In this document: positions 1 through 8,197 of the stretch, piece by piece
Numbering within the stretch: position 1 is the first letter of the stretch
Layout of the letters: each line of letters opens with the position of its first letter
Assembly (NCBI GenBank): GCA_001414325.1
Contig: LLKB01000005.1
Span: forward strand, 1,239,033 to 1,303,032
Reading direction: 5' to 3'
DNA: 64,000 nucleotides
Source of the DNA: Butyribacter intestini
GTDB lineage: Bacteria; Bacillota; Clostridia; Lachnospirales; Lachnospiraceae
Notes under the pieces: generated by a model
Told to the model about the DNA's origin: nothing
The model's input: only the letters and a program-made list of their open reading frames with translations
The model's database searches: none
Made by a program: the position numbers and the translations under genes

Positions 1-595
1 CCTCTCCTTCTTCTGTCAACCGTTCTATAGGACAACTAAGGAAATTAAATACATTATAAATAGGAACTAACGCCCATATGCAGGCGAGTGTCCGCCAGTT
101 TTCTATTCCAAATACAGCAAAGAATGCTGTCGATAAAAGTATGACTCCTACCGACCCCCAGCAGTAAAATGAATGAAGCAGGCTCATTACACTGCTTTTA
201 TTTTCAAACGGACAGGCTTCTACTATCGGACTTACAAGCACTTCTATAAGACCGCTTCCCATCGCATAAACAATAACGCTTATAATAATTCCTGCATACG
301 CATTTGGCAAAATCTCCGGCAATATTGCAAGTCCTATAAGTCCTGCTGCCGAAAATATTTCAGATGCAACAACGCACTTTCTATAACCGATGCGGTCAAC
401 AAATTTGGCACAGAACAAGTCTATTAAAAGCTGCGTGAAGAAAAATGTTGTTGATATAAATGCTATCTCGCTTATCGGTATTCCATATGTTCTTTTAAAA
501 GTTAAAAACAACAATGGTGCAAAATTCGCCGCTATCGCCTGTGTAATAAAACCAAGATAACACGCAATAAGAGTTTTTCCGTATTTGTCTTTCAT
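1..595 (-). CDS. MFS transporter, N-terminal part (runs off the window)
   Basis: The frame opens with ATG at 595 and stays open to base 1, giving 198 codons of an integral membrane protein; the C-terminal half lies outside the window. An AGGAGG-like site (TTGGAGGAAA) precedes the ATG. About six hydrophobic segments are visible. The loop after the second one reads FVDRIGYRKC, which matches major facilitator motif A (G-x-x-x-D-R-x-G-R-K). A Gly-rich segment with MGSGLIEVLVSP follows, as in the fucose-permease-like branch. It would carry a small solute by proton-coupled transport; the substrate cannot be told. No partner gene is visible upstream. Confidence 0.85.
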   Translation of the reverse strand, partial: MKDKYGKTLIACYLGFITQAIAANFAPLLFLTFKRTYGIPISEIAFISTTFFFTQLLIDLFCAKFVDRIGYRKCVVASEIFSAAGLIGLAILPEILPNAYAGIIISVIVYAMGSGLIEVLVSPIVEACPFENKSSVMSLLHSFYCWGSVGVILLSTAFFAVFGIENWRTLACIWALVPIYNVFNFLSCPIERLTEEGE

Positions 596-850
596 TTCTG
601 TTTCCTCCAATTTTTCCTATGTTTTACCGCAAATGTAAATATCAGCAACTAATTATGTATTGTGCTGTTTGAATATTTATACTTTTGCAGTTTTACCATA
701 ACCTGTTTATGTATTTATATTTTTTTGTATTATATTACATTTTTTTAGGAAATAATTGAAATATACAGTTAATTTCTAACATTATTTTATTATTTATATT
801 TTAACATATGTTATCTGACACAAACAATATTTTACTAAGACTTCCCATAC

Positions 851-1366
851 CTAAAATGGGATTCGCACCTTATTGGTGTGGGAAGTTTGAGTTATTAATA
901 TTTCCAGCTTCTCAAACACTTTTTCAGCATACAACAACTTAATCTCATGTCTGTCCATTCCCTTAACATCAGCATCAAACTCAAAAGAATTTACTTTTTC
1001 ACCTGCAATTATACAAAAATATACTTTTCCCTGAACACTGTCTGCATTATTGGGGTCAACATTTCCTGTCGTTCCCGTTATACCGATTGCTATATCCGTA
1101 TTCAATTTTTCCTTAACAGTCTGTGCCATTGCCTTAGCACACTCGTTTGAATACACACCGTATTTATTTATTATACCTTCATCCACACCGACAAAAATCT
1201 TAGTCTGATTAAGATAAGTCACATATCCGCCCGGAAAGATTGCTGATGCCCCCTCCGTGTCGGTTATCATGGATGCAATAAGACCTGATGTGCAGCTCTC
1301 CATCGTTGATATTGTAGTGCCGCTGCTTATCAGTTTTTTTATTAAATTGTCAATTTTATTTTTCAT
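851..1366 (-). CDS. CinA C-terminal domain family protein (nicotinamide-nucleotide amidase type)
   Basis: A 171-residue single-domain protein of the PncC/CinA-C family, which deamidates NMN to nicotinate mononucleotide in pyridine nucleotide salvage. Visible signatures are the catalytic-serine region STMESCTSGLIAS, GGYVTYLN, YGVYSNECA and IAIGITGTTG. The length fits a stand-alone CinA-C protein without the MoaB-like N-terminal domain. I place the start at ATG 1366, preceded by GGGGGCGAG; an in-frame ATG at 1423 would add 19 residues, but those derive from a decayed beta-galactosidase gene (next entry). Family assignment is firm, enzymatic activity is inferred. Confidence 0.85.
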   Translation of the reverse strand: MKNKIDNLIKKLISSGTTISTMESCTSGLIASMITDTEGASAIFPGGYVTYLNQTKIFVGVDEGIINKYGVYSNECAKAMAQTVKEKLNTDIAIGITGTTGNVDPNNADSVQGKVYFCIIAGEKVNSFEFDADVKGMDRHEIKLLYAEKVFEKLEILITQTSHTNKVRIPF

Positions 1367-1393
1367 GTTATTCTCACTCGCCCCCTGTAAATC

Positions 1394-1573
1394 AAACTTA
1401 AATACTTTCATGACTTTTTCCATATGGGAAAAATCAAAAACACCCTCCTACGGCTCACAAATGCTCCATGCAGCCTCGGCAATCCTCACAGTATTTATAC
1501 CTGCTTTTTTCATCATTTCAATATCTTCATCTAAATGCTCATATGGCATATATTCATCATAATATACCACTAC
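1394..1573 (-). pseudogene. Remnant of the N-terminus of a GH42-type beta-galactosidase
   Basis: Reading the minus strand from 1573 gives VVYYDEYMPYEHLDEDIEMM, then MKKAGINTVRIAEAAWSICEP, a stop codon (TAG at 1450-1448) where the family has Gln, then EGVFDFSHMEKVMK. This is the start of the TIM barrel of GH42/GH35-like galactosidases (xxWPxExxxxDxxxMKxAGxNxVRxxExAWSxxEPxEGxFDF). There is no start codon or RBS and the similarity stops after about 60 codons, so it is a dead fragment. It runs in frame into the CinA-like gene. Fragment identity is from motif recognition. Confidence 0.7.
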
Positions 1574-1622
1574 AAAAAGAATTTCTTAATTCAGAAATGA
1601 AGATTATTATGTTGAGTAAAAT

Positions 1623-1688
1623 AAAATTAACAAGGCTGTCACATTAAGTATATTCTATAGTACTTCTTGCGACATCCCTGTTAATTTT
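1623..1688. repeat. Imperfect inverted repeat, possible bidirectional terminator
   Basis: AAAATTAACAAGGCTGTCAC at 1623 is matched on the other strand by AAAATTAACAGGGATGTCGC ending at 1688, leaving a loop of about 25 bases. Both outer flanks are T-rich in the outgoing direction. It lies between two gene fragments and could be a terminator or the end of a lost mobile element. Confidence 0.45.
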
Positions 1689-1710
1689 TTGTGCAGATAA
1701 ATTATAAATT

Positions 1711-1920
1711 TTATCTTACATTATCATAATGAGTCCACATTCGGATAATTTTTATTGTTCCTTGATATTTTATATCATGTTCTGTAAACTCATCTTCATA
1801 TACCTGATAGACCAACCGATGTTGTATATTTATTCTCCTCGAAATAATCCCATCAAGATTTCCTACCAGTTTCTCATATCGTGGCGGAATCTGATAAGGG
1901 GCATTTTTAATAATAATATA
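1711..1920 (-). pseudogene. Txe/YoeB-family toxin remnant (C-terminal two thirds)
   Basis: The minus-strand frame ending at TAA 1711 encodes NAPYQIPPRYEKLVGNL, then ISRRINIQHRLVYQVYEDE and TIKIIRMWTHYDNVR. This is the core of the YoeB/Txe ribosome-dependent mRNA interferases: P-E-K-L-x-x-x-L-x-G-x-x-S-R-R-I-x-x-x-H-R-L-V-Y and the terminal H-Y. The frame is closed upstream by a stop at 1923 and has no start codon; the first about 25 residues and any YefM antitoxin gene are missing. A short insertion (EFTEHDIKYQG) sits between the last two strands. It is a dead toxin fragment. Confidence 0.75.
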
Positions 1921-2071
1921 TTATTCTCATCCGTAATTGTAAATCTATATATGTTTTGCTAATAAAACAAATATAGTTATCAATTTCATCAATAGTACAC
2001 ATACTTTTACAAATTGACGAAATCTATTATGTCATTTATATTATAGCGTACGCTTTGCCGTACATCAAGTA

Positions 2072-2281
2072 TTATTTATAAAATTGCAGAAAACCTATTT
2101 CGAGTCCGAGAATTTTTCCAAGTGATAATCTCGGAAATACCTCACTAAATGCGTACGGTACACTTGATATTGCCGATATTCCGGAACCTGATTGCAGCAT
2201 AAGCAATACGCCCATGCTGTTTATTATGATTACCAAAATAAGTGCTACCTCTCCTCTAAGTATAAGTCTTTTGTCTTTCAT
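2072..2281 (-). pseudogene. Truncated YitT/DUF6198-like membrane protein
   Basis: ATG at 2281 with RBS AAAGAGATG opens a 69-codon frame. The first 52 residues (LRGEVALILVIIINSMGVLL, then SGISAISSVPYAFSEVFPRL) look like the first transmembrane segment and loop of YczE/YitT/DUF6198 membrane proteins, which normally have about 200 residues. The last 15 residues do not continue the family pattern and the frame then stops. Promoter and RBS look intact, the rest of the gene is gone. Confidence 0.6.
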
Positions 2282-2374
2282 GTCTTACATCTCTTTTCTT
2301 TTTTATTGGATTTTTCCGCATGAAATTATAGTCCTTTTTTAGGAGATGGCAAGAGATATATTCACCAATGATTC

Positions 2375-2869
2375 CTAATATTTAAAATGCTTAACAAAAT
2401 TATTTTCCAATAATTCAGGAGTATAAATATATGCTTCTTTAAAAATATATTTTTCTAGTTTTCTCATGTAATCTGATTGAAACTTTTGACCAGCCAAAAG
2501 ACATTTACGCATCTTATCAGCATCTACAATATTTTTTTCCTCACTAACCACCAAAATATAAACTACATTTTCTTTTGCAAACGCAATAGGATTATCATAA
2601 TTAAATGTATTATATTGCATATTATTCTTATCTTTAAGTTCATATAATATATCTACAATCCAATACCAGTTTTGAAACGCTTTTTTTGTTACGCTGTCTT
2701 TTGCTTTTGATATTTTTTGATTTTTAAATTCTATAAAATACCATATATCCTCAGAACTGATTGCAAACGCATCTGCTGAAGCAAGTGATTCACTTTCCTT
2801 AACAGAATCCGGAAACCGTGCAATACGATATACATTATGTGCAATCTCATCCATATCAATTATTTTCAA
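2375..2869 (-). CDS. Putative PD-(D/E)XK-like nuclease, partner of the upstream ATPase (5' end frameshifted)
   Basis: The open frame starts at a TTG (2869) and gives 164 residues. Residues 32-50 read ADAFAISSEDIWYFIEFKNQ: an acidic residue, then beta-strand E-x-K, the spacing of PD-(D/E)XK nucleases. No other domain is recognised. Upstream in another frame, ATG 3018 overlaps the end of the ATPase gene and encodes MTNYEQIKGLFQKFADKYV before a stop at 2961. One single-base change near 2960 would join this to IETELSSASEDKAETK and on into the present frame, giving about 213 residues. The gene therefore appears to have suffered a frameshift. Its function is unproven; context suggests a two-gene ATPase/nuclease module. 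Confidence 0.55.
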   Translation of the reverse strand: MKIIDMDEIAHNVYRIARFPDSVKESESLASADAFAISSEDIWYFIEFKNQKISKAKDSVTKKAFQNWYWIVDILYELKDKNNMQYNTFNYDNPIAFAKENVVYILVVSEEKNIVDADKMRKCLLAGQKFQSDYMRKLEKYIFKEAYIYTPELLENNFVKHFKY

Positions 2870-3004
2870 ATCCTGCCTGTTATTTTCATAAACAAGTTTC
2901 TTATCACCCGTTCTTTTTGTTTCTGCCTTATCCTCTGAAGCACTTGAAAGCTCTGTTTCTATACATATTTGTCTGCAAATTTCTGAAACAACCCTTTAAT
3001 CTGC

Positions 3005-4294
3005 TCATAATTCGTCATCTTCTGTTTCCAGTTCCTCTCTTAACCTGCTTAATAATAAAGTTGGGTCAACCATCTGTTTATATATCTTACTTATATTTTT
3101 TGTTACATTTTCAAAAACTGCTCCATTCTCCTGCATATCTGCCAGATAATAATTACATCTTTCGGATATTTCATATTTTTTTGAATATAACTCTAAAGCC
3201 TCCATAAAATGAGCACTATGCGTTGTTACAACAATATGAAAATCAAATTTTTTCTGCAACAATACAATTGTTTCTGCATATAACAACTGCCATTCCGGAT
3301 GTAAATGTATTTCAGGCTCATCTAATACAATAACATCTTTATCGCTCAGATTTCCATTTAATAATAATTGTTTCAAAATCAAAAACGCTTTGACTCCCGT
3401 TGACAATGAAGCAACATCCAGTTCCTTAGAAGAATCATCAGCAAACTGGTACATATATTTTTGTTTTTTTACTACTTTTCCGGCAGCCACTCTGTTAATA
3501 ATCTTGATAATATCCTCAAGTTTATTTGCTACCAATAAATCAGAAAACGCCTTTTCCTCTACTTCTTTGTCTTCTTTTTGAATCAACTTTCGTAAAATAT
3601 TTCTCTTATGAAGCGAAAGTTCTGATATTCCAAATGTTAATATATGATTCATTTCGTCTATAACAAAAGGGTCATCTATATAAATGGAGTTATTTAAAAT
3701 TTCAAATTGATGTTTTTCTTCTATACACTCATCTTTTTTAAAAATTAATCGAATATCTTTTTCTTTTATTGACAAAACTATTTCTGCCAGACCCTCTTTA
3801 TCATATAAAGAATTTATCTCCCCATGAAATGATTCCTCAAAATAATTAGTATATATCGTCCTGCTAAATACTTCATCCGATATTTTTTTATTTTCCTCTA
3901 AATAACCAATTACTTTTTCTACAAAATCTGATTCGTCATCACTTTGTGGAAGCATACGCTCTTCATATTTTCTGCAGATTTCTTCCCGTTCTGCTGATTC
4001 ACATTCTAAAAGGACCTTAGCAAATTCACTATAAGTACGCATTGTATAATGTCTGAATCTTAAATCATGTTTATATCTGTTTTGCTCAATTTCATTGCGT
4101 AACATATGTGACAACGAATCAATTCTTGCATTATTCATCTTTTCATCTATATTATATGTTGCATTGAAAACAGCGTCTAAAGTTTTGCCTATCGTACTTT
4201 TACCAATATTATTATTTCCCGCAATAATTGTGATTCCATCAATCTCAATATCAGCTCTTAATATTTTTGCAAAGTTTCTAATACTTAATTTCAT
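3005..4294 (-). CDS. AAA family ATPase (AAA_15/AAA_21, OLD-like), possible defence protein
   Basis: A 429-residue SMC/ABC-like ATPase. Walker A is AGNNNIGKST near residue 26; a long, mostly helical middle (residues 50-280) takes the place of a coiled coil; the ABC-like signature is LSTGVKAFLIL; Walker B is DVIVLDEPEIHLHPEW; the switch histidine is VVTTHSAHF. No TOPRIM domain is present, so it is not a complete OLD nuclease. RBS GAGGTAG precedes ATG 4294. Its 3' end overlaps the start of the downstream putative nuclease gene by 14 bases, so the two are an operon. Such ATPase/nuclease pairs are frequent in anti-phage modules (Gabija and Septu are examples), but this pair is not one I recognise. 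Confidence 0.8.
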   Translation of the reverse strand: MKLSIRNFAKILRADIEIDGITIIAGNNNIGKSTIGKTLDAVFNATYNIDEKMNNARIDSLSHMLRNEIEQNRYKHDLRFRHYTMRTYSEFAKVLLECESAEREEICRKYEERMLPQSDDESDFVEKVIGYLEENKKISDEVFSRTIYTNYFEESFHGEINSLYDKEGLAEIVLSIKEKDIRLIFKKDECIEEKHQFEILNNSIYIDDPFVIDEMNHILTFGISELSLHKRNILRKLIQKEDKEVEEKAFSDLLVANKLEDIIKIINRVAAGKVVKKQKYMYQFADDSSKELDVASLSTGVKAFLILKQLLLNGNLSDKDVIVLDEPEIHLHPEWQLLYAETIVLLQKKFDFHIVVTTHSAHFMEALELYSKKYEISERCNYYLADMQENGAVFENVTKNISKIYKQMVDPTLLLSRLREELETEDDEL

Positions 4295-4406
4295 TATCCT
4301 ACCTCATTTTTAGCAACATTTTTTATTCAGTTATTATATCCTATATTATCCCAAAAATCCATCCGAAATACAAGTTGTAATTCACTATTCCCTCCCCATC
4401 TTAAAC

Positions 4407-4571
4407 CTATGTGACGGACAGTAAGATTAAAAATATCGCACCAGCCGTCACTATCGCATCCTCGATAATATATAAAATAAGCACTTTCTTACATCTTTTT
4501 AATTGCCCTGCACCATAATTCTGTACAGTAAATATTGTGCATGCCTGGCTGAACGAATTTAACACATCAGA
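4407..4571 (-). pseudogene. MATE transporter fragment
   Basis: The minus-strand frame ending at 4407 reads LNSFSQACTIFTVQNYGAG, then QLKRCKKVLILYIIEDAIVT. The first stretch matches the conserved MATE segment (S-x-x-Q-A-x-x-x-F-x-x-Q-N-x-G-A-G) that precedes a cytoplasmic loop and the next membrane helix. It has about 53 codons, with no start and with unrelated sequence on both sides; a full MATE has about 450. It is a decayed copy in a region with three intact MATE genes. Confidence 0.6.
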
Positions 4572-4750
4572 GGACATTTTATCACTTGTCGAGTCTTCAC
4601 CGCCGTATCGGTTTGCCGCAGAACATTGCAGACTGGGCAGATACGGATGTAGACCATCTGAATATAACGGCAACTTACAATGTCGTACACGGAAGTCCTG
4701 CCACATTTGTTAAAAATAATTACTTTATTTTTTTATATGCATGACTTTCT

Positions 4751-5287
4751 CTATTTCCTACCCAATATCTCCTTAATCTGCTCAAGGTTTTCTACAAAAT
4801 ATATGCCCTCCTGCCGTTCCTCTGAGGACAATCCCATTTTAATCATATGTTCAAGAAGTTCTTTAAGCCCATTATAATAACCGTTCAGATTATACAAAAT
4901 ACATGGTGCATCAAGCTGCTTTAAAGATACTTTTGACATAACCTCTGAAATTTCTTCCAAAGTGCCTGTTCCACCCGGAAATGCAATAAATGCGTCCCCA
5001 AGTTCAATCATCTTTGTTTTTCTTTCTTCCATATTTTCTGTGACTATAAGCTTAGTTATCTCATCGTATTGCAATTCGGCATCAACAAAAAACTGTGGTT
5101 CTACACCCGTCACATCTCCACCTGCTTCTAATACGCTCTCAGCTATCACCCCCATAAGTCCTGACTTAGAACCACCGTATATAAGGGAATGTCCACTCTC
5201 GCCAATCCATGTTCCAAGTTTCTTTACTTCATCTGCTAATGCCGGGTCATTTCCCTCAAAAGCCCCAAGATACACTGTAATGTTCAT
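4751..5287 (-). CDS. LOG family protein (TIGR00730), nucleoside 5'-monophosphate phosphoribohydrolase type
   Basis: A 178-residue Rossmann-fold protein. It has an N-terminal beta strand (MNITVYLGAFEG), a Gly-rich nucleotide loop (LIYGGSKSGLMGVIAESV) and the family hallmark AFPGGTGTLEEISEV. These are the marks of the LOG/lysine-decarboxylase-like family, whose studied members remove ribose phosphate from AMP or cytokinin nucleotides. RBS CGGAGAAC lies 8 bases upstream of ATG 5287. The start overlaps the tail of a gene remnant. The substrate in this organism is not known. Confidence 0.88.
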   Translation of the reverse strand: MNITVYLGAFEGNDPALADEVKKLGTWIGESGHSLIYGGSKSGLMGVIAESVLEAGGDVTGVEPQFFVDAELQYDEITKLIVTENMEERKTKMIELGDAFIAFPGGTGTLEEISEVMSKVSLKQLDAPCILYNLNGYYNGLKELLEHMIKMGLSSEERQEGIYFVENLEQIKEILGRK

Positions 5288-5495
5288 CTTTAATGTTCTC
5301 CGTTCTATTTTCTATTTTTTCTAAATACACAAAACCTTTATTCTCTGTTTTTGTTTTCTTAAATCTCACAAAACCTGACTTTTCGTACAACTCAATATTC
5401 TGTGAATATCTTTTTATCTCCTCAAATGCATTTGCACACATAAATAAAAAGCAAAAAAGGGACGGTTCATCCTTTGCGAAATGGATATACTCCAT
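5256..5495 (-). pseudogene. Chimeric remnant: TetR C-terminal piece joined to a GNAT acetyltransferase tail
   Basis: This 79-codon frame appears to be two unrelated fragments. Its start (MEYIHFAKDEPSLFCFLFM) resembles the helix in the ligand-binding domain of TetR regulators (xYxxFAxxExxLFxLLFM). Its second half (NIELYEKSGFVRFKK, then FVYLEKI) resembles the last strands of GNAT acetyltransferases (N-x-x-L-Y-E-K-x-G-F). Neither half is complete and no RBS is evident. It probably marks a deletion that fused two degenerate genes. Confidence 0.5.
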
Positions 5496-5513
5496 ATCAT
5501 AATTTGTCTGCTA

Positions 5514-6479
5514 TCACATCTCCTCAGGATATTTAAAATTTCTGACACCCGTCATCATATCCATAACATCCCATGTATAATCAAGATGCATACATCCATG
5601 TTCACCATTTATTGCCCTCTCCATATCTTCGAGTTCATATACAAGGGCATCTGCATTTTCACCTGCAGTTATCTTTTGTGTTTCACCTGACTCGACATAA
5701 TGTATCGCTGCTTCCCATGCTCTCGGATATTCCATAATCTCGATATATCCTTTCTCGCACGAAATCATTCCTCTTTTCGGCTGCTTTGAATGAAGTGAGA
5801 GCATGACCGACGCCATCTGACCTTCATCATTCATAAGCAATAATCCAACCTGTTCATCAACTCCAGTCGGTGCACTTTTTGTCTGTGACGCACATTTATC
5901 CGGTTTTGAATCCATAAACCAGCGTATAAATGAAAGGGCATACACTCCTATATCAAGCATTGCTCCTCCTGCAAGGTTTGGATTAAAGAAGCGGTTGTTC
6001 ATGTCATATTCTTTAAAGCTCCCAAAATTCATTGTGATAAGATTTACTTTTCCAAGAACTCCCGAGTTGAGCATTTCTTTTAATTTTTTATAAATCGGCA
6101 TATGATATATAGTCATTGCTTCTGCAACTACAACTCCCCTTTGTTCTGCCAAATTGATTACCCGGCTTAACTCACTTGTATTTAATGTTATGGATTTTTC
6201 CACAAGTATATGTTTTCCATTATTTATTGCCTTTATCATAAATTCATAATGAGTATTGTGCGGAGTTGTAATATATACAACATCCACCTCTGGATCTTCA
6301 AAAACATCATTCATATCCTCATACACTTTGTTAATATTGTATTTTTTTGCAAATTCAACGGCTTTCTGATGTGTCCTGTTCGCAACTGAATATATGCTCT
6401 TTCCCTTTTTTATCAAAGCTTGTGCCATCTCATTTGCGATTACTCCCGTACCTAAAACTGCCCATTTAATATCTTTCAT
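5514..6479 (-). CDS. Gfo/Idh/MocA family NAD(P)-dependent oxidoreductase
   Basis: A 321-residue two-domain dehydrogenase. The N-terminal Rossmann fold has KWAVLGTGVIANEMAQAL, then VYITTPHNTHYEFMIKAI and HILVEKSITLN (the K of the EKP-like motif is kept). The C-terminal domain includes GGAMLDIGVYALSFIRW. Family members oxidise or reduce sugars, inositols or trans-dihydrodiols; the substrate is unknown. The start is placed at ATG 6479, preceded by AAGGGGGC; the frame extends 16 codons upstream to 6527 without an RBS. It appears to be monocistronic. Confidence 0.9.
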   Translation of the reverse strand: MKDIKWAVLGTGVIANEMAQALIKKGKSIYSVANRTHQKAVEFAKKYNINKVYEDMNDVFEDPEVDVVYITTPHNTHYEFMIKAINNGKHILVEKSITLNTSELSRVINLAEQRGVVVAEAMTIYHMPIYKKLKEMLNSGVLGKVNLITMNFGSFKEYDMNNRFFNPNLAGGAMLDIGVYALSFIRWFMDSKPDKCASQTKSAPTGVDEQVGLLLMNDEGQMASVMLSLHSKQPKRGMISCEKGYIEIMEYPRAWEAAIHYVESGETQKITAGENADALVYELEDMERAINGEHGCMHLDYTWDVMDMMTGVRNFKYPEEM

Positions 6480-6798
6480 AAATAATGCCCCCTTAGATGC
6501 TAAAAAAATATATTTAATTATTTGCAAAACTACTTATAAGTTGTATTATATTTTTTGCAATTTAATTACGGATATAGACAGTTTTACAAATATCTGAGTT
6601 TATAAGATATATTTTAAATATAGTTTAAATCATGCTATAATTATTTTCAACATATAACTGAGCGAAAGCAAGATTTGTTCTCTAACTGAAAATCAAGATA
6701 AAAACTATAAGTTGAAGGCAAATACTGTTTCTTCCACAGAAACTCAAAATAATGAATATTTAAACAAGCAAAAATACAAATGAAATCGAGGTATAATC
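6480..6798 (+). promoter_or_regulatory. Intergenic region with a candidate promoter for the MATE gene
   Basis: The 319 bases between the divergent oxidoreductase and MATE genes hold no coding frame. A TATAAT at 6636-6641 with TTTAAA at 6613-6618 (17-base spacer) is the best plus-strand promoter. It would leave a leader of about 150 bases. The leader contains a weak pair CAACATATAA / CTATAAGTTG but no structure I can name. Confidence 0.4.
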
Positions 6799-8160
6799 AT
6801 GAAACGCATAAATTTTGAAACCGGCACTGTAACAGGAAATATCTTAAATGCCGCTCTCCCAATGCTTGTAGCACAGATTTTAAGTCTTCTCTACAATATA
6901 GTTGACCGTATTTATATCGGGCGTATTCCTGAAATCGGAACTGCCACTCTCGGAGCCGTCGGACTCTGTTTTCCTTTGATAATGATAATCACAGCGTGCA
7001 GCAATCTTTTCGGAAGCGGCGGTGCTCCGATTTTTTCTATTAATCGCGGCATGGGTGACGATAATAAGGCAAATACTATTTTAAATACATCTTTTACAAT
7101 GGTATGTGCAAGTGCAATATTCCTGATGCTAATCGGCATTGTATTTTCAAAACCGCTGCTCGTTCTTTTTGGAGCATCCCCAAACGCATTGACTTACGCA
7201 AGACCATATATTGTAATCTATTTGCTTGGAACTCTCCCCGCCATGGTATCTACCGGCATGAATCCGTTTATAAATGCACAGGGATATTCTACAACAGGAA
7301 TGTTCTCCGTAACAATCGGTGCAGTTGCAAATATTATACTCGACCCGCTGTTTATCTTTGTGTTCGGGCTTGGAGTAAACGGTGCTGCCATTGCCACCGT
7401 AATATCACAGATACTCTCTGCTGTTTTTGTTTTCTATTTTCTTCGCAAAAAAGCTGAGATAAAGGTCAGGCTGCTGCATAAAAACGAATTTTCTTCCTGC
7501 CTTTCCATTGCCAAAAATATCATAACTCTTGGCACGGCAGGATTTATAATGCAGCTCACAAACTGTCTTGTTTCAATCTGCTGCAATAATGTGCTTTATG
7601 TTACCGGCGGGGATGTGTATATCTCCGTTATGACTATTATTTCAAGTGTACGACAGATGGTCGAAACTCCTATCTATGCCATAACAGAGGGTTCTTCACC
7701 TATCATCAGTTATAATTATGGTGCAAGACGCCCGGAGCGTGTAAAAAAAGCCGGCATAGTAATGGCTGTCATGGCACTTATCTATACCGGCATAATGTGG
7801 AGTATTATCATACTTGCCCCTAAATATTTAATTATGATATTTAGTTCCGATGCAACACTTATAAAAGATGTTGTGCCTGCATTGAAACTTTATTTTGCTG
7901 CATTTATTTTTATGGATTTGCAATATATCGGTCAGACCGTTTTCAAATCACTTAACAAAAGAAAACAGGCAATTTTCTTTTCACTTTTACGCAAAGTATT
8001 TATTGTTGTGCCACTCACATATATACTTCCATACGCTCTCCACATGGGAACGGACGGTGTATTTATGGCAGAACCCGTATCTAATGTAATAGGTGGAAGT
8101 ATGTGTTTTATAACTATGCTGTTTACGGTACTGCCTGAACTTAACAGGATGAAAGAGTGA
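6799..8160 (+). CDS. MATE family efflux transporter
   Basis: A 453-residue, 12-helix multidrug and toxic compound extrusion protein in the cytoplasmic membrane. The start reads NFETGTVTGNILNAALPML, then QILSLLYNIVDRIYIGRIPE, the typical first helix and D-R-x-x-I-G motif. The second half contains EGSSPIISYNYGARRPERVK, the repeat-two equivalent of Q-N-x-G-A. MATE proteins exchange cationic drugs or toxins for Na+ or H+. It is transcribed alone. A weak hairpin followed by TTTTT after the stop (CTTGTAA ... TTGCAAGC, 8250-8280) may end it. Confidence 0.92.
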   Translation: MKRINFETGTVTGNILNAALPMLVAQILSLLYNIVDRIYIGRIPEIGTATLGAVGLCFPLIMIITACSNLFGSGGAPIFSINRGMGDDNKANTILNTSFTMVCASAIFLMLIGIVFSKPLLVLFGASPNALTYARPYIVIYLLGTLPAMVSTGMNPFINAQGYSTTGMFSVTIGAVANIILDPLFIFVFGLGVNGAAIATVISQILSAVFVFYFLRKKAEIKVRLLHKNEFSSCLSIAKNIITLGTAGFIMQLTNCLVSICCNNVLYVTGGDVYISVMTIISSVRQMVETPIYAITEGSSPIISYNYGARRPERVKKAGIVMAVMALIYTGIMWSIIILAPKYLIMIFSSDATLIKDVVPALKLYFAAFIFMDLQYIGQTVFKSLNKRKQAIFFSLLRKVFIVVPLTYILPYALHMGTDGVFMAEPVSNVIGGSMCFITMLFTVLPELNRMKE

Positions 8161-8197
8161 ACTTTCACCTGTTAAGAACTCTTACACTTTCTGTATT

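Noticed and set aside
2955-2970. Programmed ribosomal frameshift between the two reading frames of the putative nuclease
   Set aside because: No slippery heptamer or downstream structure; a mutation is simpler.
4590-4737. Plus-strand frame with LPQNIADWADTDVDHLNITA, then TYNVVHGSPATF, which looks protein-like
   Set aside because: Only about 45 codons without a start or RBS, and no family could be named; it may be another remnant but cannot be supported.
6642-6798. Riboswitch in the leader of the first MATE gene
   Set aside because: Only one weak inverted pair is visible and no known aptamer motif (for example guanidine or ykkC-like) could be matched.
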